From Melioribacteraceae bacterium (GTDB lineage Bacteria; Bacteroidota; Ignavibacteria; Ignavibacteriales; Melioribacteraceae), in the NCBI GenBank assembly GCA_035362835.1, contig DAOSDY010000002.1:751692-815691 (forward strand): a stretch of 64,000 bases of DNA, written 5' to 3'. Positions 52,774 to 62,491 of the stretch are shown one piece after another (positions within the stretch are counted from its first letter, which is position 1; each line of letters opens with the position of its first letter). Position numbers and translations under genes: made by a program. The notes under the pieces are model-generated. The model saw only the letters and a list, made by a program, of their open reading frames with translations. It ran no database searches and had not been told where the DNA came from.

Positions 52774-53964
52774 TTAATTTAATCCTAAAATTTGTTTGTA
52801 TGTTTCAATGGTAATTCCAGCAACTATTTTACTACCATTATTTTCTTTTATAATCTGCTTTGATTTATTACTCTTTGAGATAGAACCCTCCTTATCAGTC
52901 AGCATCATAATTAGTTTATCGATTAAATCTGACGGGTCATTAATATCAAATAAATTATAAATATTATTATTTTTCACCATTGAAGGAATTCCCCCTACAT
53001 TAGATGCGAGTGAAGGAGTTCCCACTGCAAGTGCTTCAAGTAATGAATTAGGGCTGTTATCACAATAGGAAGGGTGGAGGTACAACCTTGATCTTGATAA
53101 TAATCTTGCGATTTCAGACGGATTCCTATAACCGACCCATTCAATATTTTTATCTACACCTAATCTAGATGCTAGCGATTTCATTTTTCTCAGATACTTA
53201 ATATGGCCTCCTCCCACAAATTTGAAGTTTAATCTTGGAAAATGTTTAATAATTTCGGGTACACATCTTAGTAGTAATTCTGTTCCTTTTCTTTTACAAA
53301 TTGTTCCAACAACAATAATATCATCGGAATCCATACCGTTCCAGTTTGTTTCAAGAAAAATATCGCCAACTGCCTCTGGAAGATAGAAGATTTGGGCATT
53401 TTTATTGTTATGCTTAACAAAACTTTTATCCCAGTTAGTTCTGCATCCAAACTTTGAACCAGATCGTATTGTATTAACTTCTATTCTTGCTTGTATCCAA
53501 CTTGTTACACTAGGCTCATACTTGAATAAAGAACTGATAATCCCCTGAATAGATACAATACTGTTTACTCCAGAATTAACTGCTCCAAATCCGTATGGGC
53601 CTTCGGTGCCATGTCCATGTACAATATTAGGTTTAATATCTTTTAATAGATCATTGAATTTTTTTACTAAGTTTTTATAATAAGTTATCCTGTCGATTGG
53701 CAACCATGATGGAAATCCTTTATAAATAAAGGGGATGCCAGAAGGAATTACATGTAAGTGGTGACCTATTTTGTGATAGAAATATTTTGGTGCACGAGTA
53801 GATACATTAAGAATATGTAATTCAATTTCTTGATTATTAATTAGTTCGTTAGAAAGTGTAACTATCCATGATGAAGAGTGCACAAAATCAGGATTGCCAT
53901 TAAGTTGTCTTCTAATCTCTGGAATGTTATTTATCGGATATGGGCAAAGCCATGCTATTTTCAT
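52774..53964 (-). CDS. Glycosyltransferase, GT4 family
   Basis: 396 residues with 'IVSIQGIISSLFKYEP', 'IIVVGTICKRKGTELLLRCVPEIIKHFPRLNFKFVGGG', 'NIEWVGYRNPSEIARLLSRSRLYLHPSYCDNSPNSLLEALAVGTPSLASNVGGIPSMV', which is the GT4 donor-binding region. Its start overlaps the polymerase gene end by 38 bases, an unusually long overlap. The N-terminus MKIAWLCPYPINNIPEIRRQ is typical of the family. Confidence 0.91.
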   Translation of the reverse strand: MKIAWLCPYPINNIPEIRRQLNGNPDFVHSSSWIVTLSNELINNQEIELHILNVSTRAPKYFYHKIGHHLHVIPSGIPFIYKGFPSWLPIDRITYYKNLVKKFNDLLKDIKPNIVHGHGTEGPYGFGAVNSGVNSIVSIQGIISSLFKYEPSVTSWIQARIEVNTIRSGSKFGCRTNWDKSFVKHNNKNAQIFYLPEAVGDIFLETNWNGMDSDDIIVVGTICKRKGTELLLRCVPEIIKHFPRLNFKFVGGGHIKYLRKMKSLASRLGVDKNIEWVGYRNPSEIARLLSRSRLYLHPSYCDNSPNSLLEALAVGTPSLASNVGGIPSMVKNNNIYNLFDINDPSDLIDKLIMMLTDKEGSISKSNKSKQIIKENNGSKIVAGITIETYKQILGLN

Positions 53965-55201
53965 TTGATTTGATAATTAAATGATAAAAAGATAGACCTA
54001 TGAAAATTACACTTTGGAAAATAACCTGGGAAAAGCCAAGTAAAATTATTAATGATAGTGATAAGAGCGGAAACCATTTATAGTTGATTGTCTGGTTTTC
54101 ATTTAGTTTCTTGAATGTTTTGTAAATACCAAAGAAATAAAAAATAAAGAATGGGATCCCATATTTGACAGCAAAATCTGATATCCCATTATTCCTATGT
54201 GTATCTCTGCTAAAACCTGTGAAATCATCAAATCTAGTGTACTCATTAACTCCTCGTCCAGTAAGAGGGTAATTCAATATGTCATACATGTCAAATATAA
54301 AATTTGCAAACCTTCCTCTACTTCCATAATGATAATATCCCACATTTAATGATTGTTGATATTGCTCATCAAGTTTTCGACCCAAGAATTCCAAAGAATT
54401 AAATGAATACCAAAAAATGGCAATAAGTAAGGGGATCATTACAAGTTTATAGGATTTCCGTCGTAGAAAAATAGTAGCAGATAAAATTGCTACAAATAGT
54501 GATATATAACTTGCTGTTGAAAAGGTTGTGATAATACCGGCCAAGAAAATTAAGTTCTTCTTATTCCACAAGTTTTTAGATAAAATTATATTTATGTAAA
54601 ATGCTAAGACAGCATATACACCCAGACCACCAGCTTCGTGAAAGGCAGAAGGATTTCGTCCCCCAATAATTTCCAAGCCATAATCATAATATGGTTTTGA
54701 AATACCAGTATTAAAAGTATATATAATCATGTTAGAGTTATATGAATAACCGCGCCTGCTCGATTGCTGCTCAAATATTGGAGCTATATTATCAATGAGG
54801 AACTTTTCAAAACCAGGGATTAGTAAGGAAGGGATAAAAAATATGAAACTGATTATTATAAGCAAGTAAATTATATTGACGTAAGCTTCAAATAGTTTTT
54901 CACCTATTAACTTTATTAATAAATAAGCATTAATAAATGTTATATATATACCAATAGTTGTTTGCAAAGATATATAATTAAAAATAATAAATTGGCCCAA
55001 CAAAACAATTGTAAGCAAAAAAATAAAAGTAAGAAAACCTTTATCAAATTGATGTCTTTTGATTGCGAAACTACTAGCGGCTAGAATAAAAATGGCCAAA
55101 TTCCAGAAATAGCCTGAAGTAAAAAATGGGATTCCCCCTAAACCAATAAGAAGAAAAGTGAAGAAATAACTCGCGTAATCTTTATTTTTCAATTTAGGCA
55201 A
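53927..55201 (-). CDS. O-antigen polymerase-like membrane protein (Wzy)
   Basis: 424 residues with about 11-12 hydrophobic segments and a large periplasmic loop 'RFANFIFDMYDILNYPLTGRGVNEYTRFDDFTG'. This fits Wzy or O-antigen ligase proteins, which join lipid-linked repeat units. Sequence conservation is too low to separate the two; location in the glycan cluster near the flippase favours polymerase. It overlaps the GT4 gene on both sides, so gene order is tightly packed. Confidence 0.82.
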   Translation of the reverse strand: MPKLKNKDYASYFFTFLLIGLGGIPFFTSGYFWNLAIFILAASSFAIKRHQFDKGFLTFIFLLTIVLLGQFIIFNYISLQTTIGIYITFINAYLLIKLIGEKLFEAYVNIIYLLIIISFIFFIPSLLIPGFEKFLIDNIAPIFEQQSSRRGYSYNSNMIIYTFNTGISKPYYDYGLEIIGGRNPSAFHEAGGLGVYAVLAFYINIILSKNLWNKKNLIFLAGIITTFSTASYISLFVAILSATIFLRRKSYKLVMIPLLIAIFWYSFNSLEFLGRKLDEQYQQSLNVGYYHYGSRGRFANFIFDMYDILNYPLTGRGVNEYTRFDDFTGFSRDTHRNNGISDFAVKYGIPFFIFYFFGIYKTFKKLNENQTINYKWFPLLSLSLIILLGFSQVIFQSVIFIGLSFYHLIIKSNENSMALPISDK

Positions 55202-56319
55202 ATTAATTCTTCCTCAAATCTTTTTGTATTTATTGTTATATCATACTTATTAGAACTATAATTATATGCATGGGTGATTATATCTTGATAGATTTTATAT
55301 TTTCTGATTGCATCTTCTAATATTTTTTTTAAAGTATTAAAATCACCGTATGCATATAAACCCATCTTATCTTCTGTTAAAACATTGTCAGGATCAACAA
55401 CAAGACTGATAACAAGTACATTATTATTCCATGCTTGTATGAATGTATTGGGAAATCCTTCAGTTGTACTTGTGTTAACTAGTATTTTTGCAATTTTAAA
55501 CCATTCGATTGTTTTTTCATAACTTAAAGGGCCTAAGAATTTTATGAACTCTGAATTATCCTGAACTTTATTTAGATATTTCCCAGCTTCACCTATCATA
55601 ACAAAATCCCACTCTTGCCGAGATATCAATTTTGCAAGGTCGATGAATAAATTGGGTCTTTTTACTTCTCTCATATTTCCTACCCAAAGTACAATATTTT
55701 TCTTTTTCGGATTGTAGTCATCAATTCTATTTATTTTTATATATGAATTAGGAATTACTATCGATTTCATTCCCTTATTTTTAAATAATAGTTTTTGCTG
55801 GTGAATTGTTTGAGTTATTATAAGATCAATTTTATTTTTTCTGAACCGAATTATAAAATCACAAATTAGTGCATCAATAATTTTGATTACTCTCTTTAAT
55901 GATATTCTCTTGGACAAATGGTATTTCAGATAGGAATTTTTATATAATTCATCATCACCCGCTAAAGCATAAATAACTTTCTTTCTAGTTAAAAATGAAT
56001 ACAATAAAAGAGCTCCCCTCATAATACGAGCATCTGTTCTTACATAATAAAAATATGAGTCTGTTTTGAAAAGTAGTAATAGTATCTTAAAGTAATTTAA
56101 CACATAGCTTTTGGATTGCTTTAAAAAATAATATTTAATTGAAGGATTATGATACTGTTGAAATTGGATCGGGCCATTGTTGGTAATTACTTCAATTTGC
56201 CAACAATTTTTTAATAACTGTTCACTTAAAAGATAAACCTGGTATTCAGAGCCTCCGACTACTTTTGTAAGCCATGCCGGAAGAAGAAAACAAATTTTTT
56301 TTTGCTTGGAAATTATCAC
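55189..56319 (-). CDS. Glycosyltransferase, GT4 family
   Basis: 376 residues: 'FLLPAWLTKVVGGSEYQVYLLSEQLL' acceptor-side start, 'NIVLWVGNMREVKRPNLFIDLAKLI', 'FIKFLGPLSYEKTIEWFKIAKILVNTSTTEGFPNTFIQAWNNNVLVISL', the GT4 donor-binding region. The segment between (about 70-170) is more hydrophobic and basic than usual, suggesting close membrane association. It overlaps the polymerase gene by 13 bases. Confidence 0.9.
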   Translation of the reverse strand: MIISKQKKICFLLPAWLTKVVGGSEYQVYLLSEQLLKNCWQIEVITNNGPIQFQQYHNPSIKYYFLKQSKSYVLNYFKILLLLFKTDSYFYYVRTDARIMRGALLLYSFLTRKKVIYALAGDDELYKNSYLKYHLSKRISLKRVIKIIDALICDFIIRFRKNKIDLIITQTIHQQKLLFKNKGMKSIVIPNSYIKINRIDDYNPKKKNIVLWVGNMREVKRPNLFIDLAKLISRQEWDFVMIGEAGKYLNKVQDNSEFIKFLGPLSYEKTIEWFKIAKILVNTSTTEGFPNTFIQAWNNNVLVISLVVDPDNVLTEDKMGLYAYGDFNTLKKILEDAIRKYKIYQDIITHAYNYSSNKYDITINTKRFEEELICLN

Positions 56320-56356
56320 TGTGAATATGATAGAACTATTTTAGCAATATAAATTT

Positions 56357-57340
56357 TTAAAAATCTTTTGTTATGTTAATGTTAAGAATTTCATCAAAGA
56401 ATCCATGATGAATCCCAGGATATAAATTCATTATAAATGACTTGAATATTTTTTTCTGTTTGGGGATATTCATACGAAAAAAAATATTTTCAAATGAAGA
56501 TAAACTGCTTATGGTTTTAATTTTATTGAATGATTCAATTGCGAGCTCAAATTCATGGAAACTTACACCTCGCCCCCTTCGCAGGAAATGTTCATAATTT
56601 TTCAACGATTCATCCATATATAATTCTCTAAAATTATTTCTTTTACTTTTCCTTGAATAGTAGTATGCAAGATCATCCGGTAGCCAGTGAAAGAACGGAA
56701 GTTGAGATGTATGAATATCATAATACCACAAACGATTCGGAGTTTCAATTACAGATAATATTCCATTTTTATTAAGTAAATTCCAAGCTTGTTTAATAGC
56801 TGTTATTCTTTCACGAACAGTCATATGCTCAAGGCTTGCAAAAAAAATAATAAAGTCAAATTTGCAATTAATAAACGAGTCTATAAGATCAACTGCATTC
56901 ATAACTTTAAAATGAGCTTCCACTTTATAGAGACTACACCGTTTTTTTGCAACGGTAATAGATTCTTCTTCAATATCGATTCCTGTAACCTTAGCTCCTT
57001 GTTCAGCTAAGGCAACAGTGGAAGATCCGGTTCCACATCCAATTTCTAAAACAGTAGAATCAGTTAATGGTTTAGCTGTATTCAACCATGGTATGATTCG
57101 TTTTCTATCAATTTGTAATCTAGTCATTAAATGCGATAATAGATCATTTTCAAATAACATAAATGCATCCTGAGTAAAAGGATGTTTATTCTTATAATAG
57201 TTTTCAATTAAAAAAAATTTAAGTTCATTAAGTTCATTATCATTTATTTGTTTTTGATTATCTAATATTTGTCGGGGTATTTTATAATATAGCTTATTAA
57301 ATAAATTATTATTTTTTAACAAATTTTTAGTTCTTTTCAT
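56357..57340 (-). CDS. Class I SAM-dependent methyltransferase
   Basis: 327 residues. Motif I 'STVLEIGCGTGSSTVALAEQGAKVTGIDIEEESI' is textbook, followed by 'FDFIIFFASLEHMTVRERITAIKQAWNLLNKNGILSVIETPNRLWYYD' for the post-SAM region. The N-terminal ~60 residues are AT-rich and Asn/Lys-rich. Probably methylates a sugar hydroxyl or a precursor of the surface glycan. It lies next to the frameshifted remnant at 57343-57619. Confidence 0.88.
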   Translation of the reverse strand: MKRTKNLLKNNNLFNKLYYKIPRQILDNQKQINDNELNELKFFLIENYYKNKHPFTQDAFMLFENDLLSHLMTRLQIDRKRIIPWLNTAKPLTDSTVLEIGCGTGSSTVALAEQGAKVTGIDIEEESITVAKKRCSLYKVEAHFKVMNAVDLIDSFINCKFDFIIFFASLEHMTVRERITAIKQAWNLLNKNGILSVIETPNRLWYYDIHTSQLPFFHWLPDDLAYYYSRKSKRNNFRELYMDESLKNYEHFLRRGRGVSFHEFELAIESFNKIKTISSLSSFENIFFRMNIPKQKKIFKSFIMNLYPGIHHGFFDEILNINITKDF

Positions 57341-57342
57341 AA

Positions 57343-57619
57343 CTATATACTTATATCAATTTCATTTTTAAGATAATTCGAAACGTTTTCCACCCAATCT
57401 TTGGAATAAGATGATTTGTTAAAACTCTTAGCATATGACCTTCTTTGGTGGGAAACGAATGGTTTACCATTAAAACAGCTTTCTTCTGTAGTCACTATGA
57501 ACCAGTTAATAAACTTTTTTTGTCCTTAGGTAAGTAAGATATTTCGAGTTTATACTTAGCATCAAGTTCCAATAACAGCCCTATATTGAAAGTGATCGTA
57601 ATGAATACTAATCTTCATT
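57343..57619 (-). pseudogene. Frameshifted remnant of an unidentified polysaccharide-locus gene
   Basis: On the minus strand a continuous protein-like trace runs over three frames: MKISIHYDHFQYR (from ATG 57619), then LLLELDAKYKLEISYLPKDKK in a second frame, then KFINWFIVTTEESCFNGKPF and VSHQRRSYAKSFNKSSYSKD with WVENVSNYLKNEI in a third, ending at TAG 57345-57343. Each piece has normal codon texture and joins smoothly to the next, so this is most simply the C-terminal end of a gene inactivated by two small indels. The parent family is not recognised. The rest of the 504-base gap (57620-57844) is AT-rich and shows nothing else. Confidence 0.6.
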
Positions 57620-57844
57620 TGGAAATCACAATTCTTGGTTATTCTTCTTTGTCTAATTCTTTTTTGTTAAGAAATATTATGTAGTAATATATAAGTCCTT
57701 TTTCATATTAAAAATTACAATGTTTTTATAGTTTCAATCATAACCCTAATGTCCATTTCTTATTAACTAAACGCACTATCAGCATAATAATAGAACATTT
57801 ATTAGTTATATTAAGTTTTACTATTATAAAAGTAATTGGCTAAT

Positions 57845-58852
57845 TTATGTTACTAAGTGAACTGCATATTCAATATCTCTCAACCATGATTCGAGAATTT
57901 TCATTTCCATTTTAGTTACTATATTATTTTGCATTAATTTTTTATAGGCTGTATATAGATTTTCTTCAATACTTTTTGAACAAGAAACAGAACTTTCAAC
58001 AAAGTTTATAATATTTTCTGAATTTATATACATAGGTATTTCTGATCTAAAATCTGTCATATAATCATGTTCGTTTCTGATTTGCAATACGGTTGCATCG
58101 GTAAATCCGATATTATATCCTGCCGCCCACAAGATAGGTTGTGCAACATAACCTCTGAGAATATCAGTAAAACGAAATGTTACAGAAGTTGGAAGATAAA
58201 GAAGAGGAAAGAATTTTTTTGTGAAGAGGGTATTCTGTGAATTTATTGGCGCAATATTTCCTTTTTTCAGAACAATTGGCGCATTTTTTTGAAAATAACA
58301 AGATTTGTTTATAGATAGTCTGTAAATTGCATCAACATCTGGATCTCCATTAGCTAGTCCTTGCCAAATACCGACTTTACATTTCTTTTTAATTATTGTC
58401 TTCTGATCAATTAAATTACCTATTTTATTCAAAGGTAGACCTCTGGGCCATATTTTATCTTTTGTAAACAATGAATAGATATTAAGAAATCTATCACCAC
58501 TATTTGTCATATTGTAAATCCCATACGCTTTAGGGAATTCCCAAAATGAATATGGAATATTATCATCATCTGCATCTATAATTATTCTTGCATTATTTTT
58601 AATTGCATATAAATAACCAACCATTTTTCTGCTATAATGATTATAAGGTAAATACTTACCTATTCTATAATTCATTTCTGTCTGCTGTTTAATTGGAATA
58701 TAAATAGCATTTTGACAAGTCCAATTTAATGGAGTCTTTTTATCTCCCACAACTATTAATTGGTATTTTTTCAACGTCGCGAACTTACAAATTGCTTGAG
58801 TTGGTAAATATATACTTGTTATAACAATTGAATTAGAAAATTTATTTGTCAT
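57845..58852 (-). CDS. STELLO-type glycosyltransferase-like protein (DUF288)
   Basis: 335 residues from the ATG at 58852 (a TTG at 58861 is in frame). 'VITSIYLPTQAICKFATLKKYQLIVVGDKKTPLNWTC' near the start, 'KMVGYLYAIKNNARIIIDADDDNIPY' with an Asp-rich DxD-like site, and 'SVTFRFTDILRGYVAQPILW' match DUF288/STELLO proteins, known from plant Golgi and nematodes and present in scattered bacteria. Presumed glycosyltransferase; donor and acceptor unknown. It overlaps the next gene by 11 bases and has a very AT-rich composition. Confidence 0.8.
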   Translation of the reverse strand: MTNKFSNSIVITSIYLPTQAICKFATLKKYQLIVVGDKKTPLNWTCQNAIYIPIKQQTEMNYRIGKYLPYNHYSRKMVGYLYAIKNNARIIIDADDDNIPYSFWEFPKAYGIYNMTNSGDRFLNIYSLFTKDKIWPRGLPLNKIGNLIDQKTIIKKKCKVGIWQGLANGDPDVDAIYRLSINKSCYFQKNAPIVLKKGNIAPINSQNTLFTKKFFPLLYLPTSVTFRFTDILRGYVAQPILWAAGYNIGFTDATVLQIRNEHDYMTDFRSEIPMYINSENIINFVESSVSCSKSIEENLYTAYKKLMQNNIVTKMEMKILESWLRDIEYAVHLVT

Positions 58853-59993
58853 AATCTTCAACCATTTTATTAATATCCTTGCACTTTAATTCAGCTGATA
58901 AGTTATTTTTTATAAGTAACTGCAAATTATTTATCAATCTAATTCTATCCTCTTGTTTGTATTGAATAGCCCTATTAAATGCGTATGCTATGTGTTGTGG
59001 ATTGCCGGTTTCATAAATTATGCAATTATAATTGTCTTTAAGAAAAGCCTTTAGTATACCGTGATTCGAACTAACTAATAGATTACCAGATAAAATATAT
59101 TGTAATAGTTTAGTAGGGAAATTATATGCATTTTGTTTGTTTTTTTTCTGGGTAATAATATTAAACGTTGAAGTATTTAATAGATTCAATAATTCTTGTT
59201 GTGATAAGTAATCTATAAATACGACATGGTCAGTTATGTTATATTTATTAATGTAACTTATTAATCTCTTTGATTGTTGTCCAATTAAAAATAATTTATA
59301 CTTAGAATTATAGTTTATGAATTTTGAAAAACCTTTTATTATTGCTAACAAATCATCCTTTTTTAATGCCACAGTGCCAATATGAACAAAATATTGCTTT
59401 GTAAAGTCGCTTGCTTTTTTACATCCTTGCGAATAATAATCACTTAATATTTGAGGGATATATATATAAGGTATTCGCTTTGGTATTCTAGAGGATAATT
59501 TGGGATTTATAATTATAAAAAAATCGATTTTATTGAAATAGATAAATTTTATGAAAAGTGTTTCCATAAACGAATTGATTAAAGTATAAATTCCAATTAT
59601 TATATTTTTCCTTATCCAATTAGTATTGAGAAATATACCCCAAAGATCCTCTCCCAAATCCATAATGATTTTATAATTGTACTTGTTTCGGTATCGAATA
59701 ATAGTCCTTAGAGTCTTTAAATTTCTATCTCGATAAATTATTATACTGGGAGTATTATCATTTATAACATATTCATAGAAATCATCCAAAGAGGCAAACT
59801 CATTTGAATAACTATATACGATAATATCTTTATTTTGTTCTAAATAACTTTTTTTTTCTGCATTTGGGTAAATAGAAAATAAGGCTACACTGTTATTACA
59901 ATTTTTCAAACCTAATGCTAAATTTATTGCTCTAAATGCACTTGCAAATGGTTTAGTTATTAAGTCGCTATCACATATTATTAAATATTTCAT
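58842..59993 (-). CDS. Glycosyltransferase, GT4-like
   Basis: 383 residues. The C-terminal half has 'QYFVHIGTVALKKDDLLAIIKGFSKFI', 'HVVFIDYLSQQELLNLLNTSTFNIITQKKNKQNAYNFPTKLLQYILSGNLLVSS', which corresponds to the GT4 donor-binding region but with the E-x7-E motif weakened (NFPTKLLQYIL). The family call is therefore less firm than for the other GT4 genes. AT content is very high (Asn/Ile/Lys/Tyr-rich). Confidence 0.75.
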   Translation of the reverse strand: MKYLIICDSDLITKPFASAFRAINLALGLKNCNNSVALFSIYPNAEKKSYLEQNKDIIVYSYSNEFASLDDFYEYVINDNTPSIIIYRDRNLKTLRTIIRYRNKYNYKIIMDLGEDLWGIFLNTNWIRKNIIIGIYTLINSFMETLFIKFIYFNKIDFFIIINPKLSSRIPKRIPYIYIPQILSDYYSQGCKKASDFTKQYFVHIGTVALKKDDLLAIIKGFSKFINYNSKYKLFLIGQQSKRLISYINKYNITDHVVFIDYLSQQELLNLLNTSTFNIITQKKNKQNAYNFPTKLLQYILSGNLLVSSNHGILKAFLKDNYNCIIYETGNPQHIAYAFNRAIQYKQEDRIRLINNLQLLIKNNLSAELKCKDINKMVEDYDK

Positions 59994-60018
59994 TAGCTTA
60001 TTAAGAATATTCTTCGAT

Positions 60019-61023
60019 CTATCGTTTTAATAATTTATATAATTCTGTTAATGTTTTTGGGAAAATTATTCCTGTACCCATCTCATTCAAATAATCTGTC
60101 CAGTATCTTTTATATCTTGTTGAATGCCAATCTAATAAATTGATACATGAAATAGTCCTGATATCAGACTTTGTTAAGGAATATCTGAATACACCACTTA
60201 TTAATCCCACAACAGAATTTTTTACATGATTGACTAGTAATTCAGCTGGTATAAATGTTTGATATTGTTTAGCATATAATTTATTATTATTTCTATTAGG
60301 ATGATTTTTTACATGAACATCAGTAAGGAGTATAACATCATACACCTTTAAAATTGATTCTTTTGTTGCCTGCGTACTCATTTCATCAATATCAGACACA
60401 ATAAATAAGTTATAAGAATCTTCAACACTAATTTTGAATTTGTCATAGACTTTGGCATAAAAATTATGTCTATTATTGTATTCTACTATTTGTATACTAA
60501 ATTTGTTAAAATTCTTTTCCTTGAGAACAGGTATAAGTGTTCCGAGATTAACCCTAAAAGTCAAATCTAATTTCCAATTCATTAACACAATGATTTTCAT
60601 TCGAATCCAAAATTTAATTATTTCTCTTAGTATTATTATTGGATTAATACTTGAGAAGTAACGGTATTTTAATAATAATTCTGGATCCCATTCTGTTTTA
60701 TGGAATACTATTTTTCCCCTTTTATGGATATTTGGAACCAATAAACAATGGATATCAAAGCTTTTATGTGTTATATGAAATACACTATACTCACCTGATA
60801 ATTCAAGAGTAACTTTTTCAACAATATTTTTTATTTTCTTAGGAGTCTGTATTATATCATTTGACGTAATTTTAGGTAAAACCTTCCATTGTATATTCAT
60901 AAATATACAAAAGTCTAAAATGTCCTTACGGTTTGAAACGACAATTACCTTTTCGCCATTTTTAATCAGATGCAACGGAATCACCAGTGATTCATAACCA
61001 AGACAAATACAATAGTGGGTCAT
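60019..61023 (-). CDS. Unknown protein, possibly GT52/polysialyltransferase-like
   Basis: 334 residues from the ATG at 61023, one base after the flippase stop; a TTG at 61038 is in frame. Not firmly recognised. The C-terminal part 'LTDVHVKNHPNRNNNKLY' followed by 'TFIPAELLVNHVKNSVVGLISGVF' resembles the His-Pro and 'IPAELL..' motifs of bacterial sialyl/polysialyltransferases (GT52/POLYST). That would fit the NeuB and CMP-sugar synthetase genes nearby, which would provide the donor. Without those motifs in a real alignment this remains a suggestion. Confidence 0.55.
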   Translation of the reverse strand: MTHYCICLGYESLVIPLHLIKNGEKVIVVSNRKDILDFCIFMNIQWKVLPKITSNDIIQTPKKIKNIVEKVTLELSGEYSVFHITHKSFDIHCLLVPNIHKRGKIVFHKTEWDPELLLKYRYFSSINPIIILREIIKFWIRMKIIVLMNWKLDLTFRVNLGTLIPVLKEKNFNKFSIQIVEYNNRHNFYAKVYDKFKISVEDSYNLFIVSDIDEMSTQATKESILKVYDVILLTDVHVKNHPNRNNNKLYAKQYQTFIPAELLVNHVKNSVVGLISGVFRYSLTKSDIRTISCINLLDWHSTRYKRYWTDYLNEMGTGIIFPKTLTELYKLLKR

Positions 61024-61024
61024 A

Positions 61025-62443
61025 TTAGGAAAACACAAGTTTTTTAAGCGGATGATAATATTTTACGTAAAATATTATTACAAAAAATGCAACCAAAACA
61101 GTCTTTATAATCATTGCAGGAATTAATCTGAGATTTAGATAATAAAAAAGTAAATAGACAATTATTGCTCCAGTCAATAGAGGTAAAATCGACTTCCAAT
61201 TAAAAGGGATAAAATAATATCGTCTGGAAACAGAATAGGACAAAGTGAATTGTGAAAAGAGAGCTAAAAGAGTTGTAATGGCTGCTCCGTAAGCACCGAT
61301 TAATGGGATCAATAAAAAATTAAGTAAAACGTTTACTGTTGCACATACTATAATTATATACATAACAACTATGGTTTTTTTCTCCTGATATATCATAAGA
61401 TGGTTTAGGCCATTGAGCTGCTGGAAAAAATATGCTAAAGAAATAATAGGTATATAGATATATGCCTGATGATAGCGGGGATCAAAAAGTATCTGAATTA
61501 TCTCTTTTGAAAATAATGAAACGACAAAACAAATTGCCATTGTAGCTATAATGAAAATGTTATTAGTTTTTGCTAATTCAGCTTTTGCATCGACTTTATC
61601 TTTACTATTAGCAATTTTATAGAAGTGAGGACTGTATGCTGTATAAAACGCACCCGTAAAAAGGAGCACAAATCCTGCAGCACTATATCCAATTGAATAT
61701 ATACCTACATCTGCCAGAGAGAGATATCTTTCAATGAAAATCCTATCGGAAAGATTAAGCACCCATGCAGAGACCATAACCGGAATCATCGGGAGACTAA
61801 ATTTTAATGAGGATTTAAGTATATCTGGTTTGATTGTAAAATTAGTAATTCTAAGAGTTATAATAAGAAAAATCGGGAAAACAAAAAGAGCAGCTAATAA
61901 ACTTGCCTTTAAATACCCTTCAGCCCCCTGTTTAAACCAGACAACCAATGCAAGAGTAAAGACAATTGTTGCAGCAAAGCGGATTAATGAAAGCCCGACA
62001 AACATTTTTGCTTTTTCTTCAACCCTGTAATACATTGTTGGAACAGTAACAAGAATATTTAAAAAAGCAGCAAGTATTGCATAAACATAATAAGGATAGA
62101 AACTGATAGAAGAAAATATTTTTTCAACCAGGTTACTAAATATAAAAAGTAATAAAAGTATTAAGGAAGAAAGAATTACTATAGCATAGTTAATAGTACC
62201 TAAAAAATCTTTTCTTTCATTTTCGGTCTTAAAATCATAATAAAGCCTGTTAATAGATCTTTCAACGGCAAGTGTAAATACAATTGCTAAAATCATTGTA
62301 AGTACGGACATAGAGCTAGTAATACCATAATCCGAAGGTGTTAGATACCTGCTGTATATTGGTACAAGAATAAAGCTTGCAATCTTTGGTAGTAAATTAC
62401 CAATAGTATAAATAATACTATTCTTAAATAATTTACTGTGCAT
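61025..62443 (-). CDS. wzx: Lipid-linked oligosaccharide flippase, Wzx/MVF-type
   Basis: 472 residues with 14 hydrophobic segments, starting 'LFKNSIIYTIGNLLPKIASFILVPIYSRYLTPSDYGI', the classic beginning of the polysaccharide transporter (MOP superfamily) family. Basic cytoplasmic loops follow. It moves the completed lipid-linked repeat unit across the inner membrane for polymerisation by the Wzy protein at 53927-55201. It is followed one base later by the possible sialyltransferase-like gene. Confidence 0.93.
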   Translation of the reverse strand: MHSKLFKNSIIYTIGNLLPKIASFILVPIYSRYLTPSDYGITSSMSVLTMILAIVFTLAVERSINRLYYDFKTENERKDFLGTINYAIVILSSLILLLLFIFSNLVEKIFSSISFYPYYVYAILAAFLNILVTVPTMYYRVEEKAKMFVGLSLIRFAATIVFTLALVVWFKQGAEGYLKASLLAALFVFPIFLIITLRITNFTIKPDILKSSLKFSLPMIPVMVSAWVLNLSDRIFIERYLSLADVGIYSIGYSAAGFVLLFTGAFYTAYSPHFYKIANSKDKVDAKAELAKTNNIFIIATMAICFVVSLFSKEIIQILFDPRYHQAYIYIPIISLAYFFQQLNGLNHLMIYQEKKTIVVMYIIIVCATVNVLLNFLLIPLIGAYGAAITTLLALFSQFTLSYSVSRRYYFIPFNWKSILPLLTGAIIVYLLFYYLNLRLIPAMIIKTVLVAFFVIIFYVKYYHPLKKLVFS

Positions 62444-62491
62444 TTGCTATAAAACTATCATTTTTTGAAATGAACTTTATATTTTAAATAA

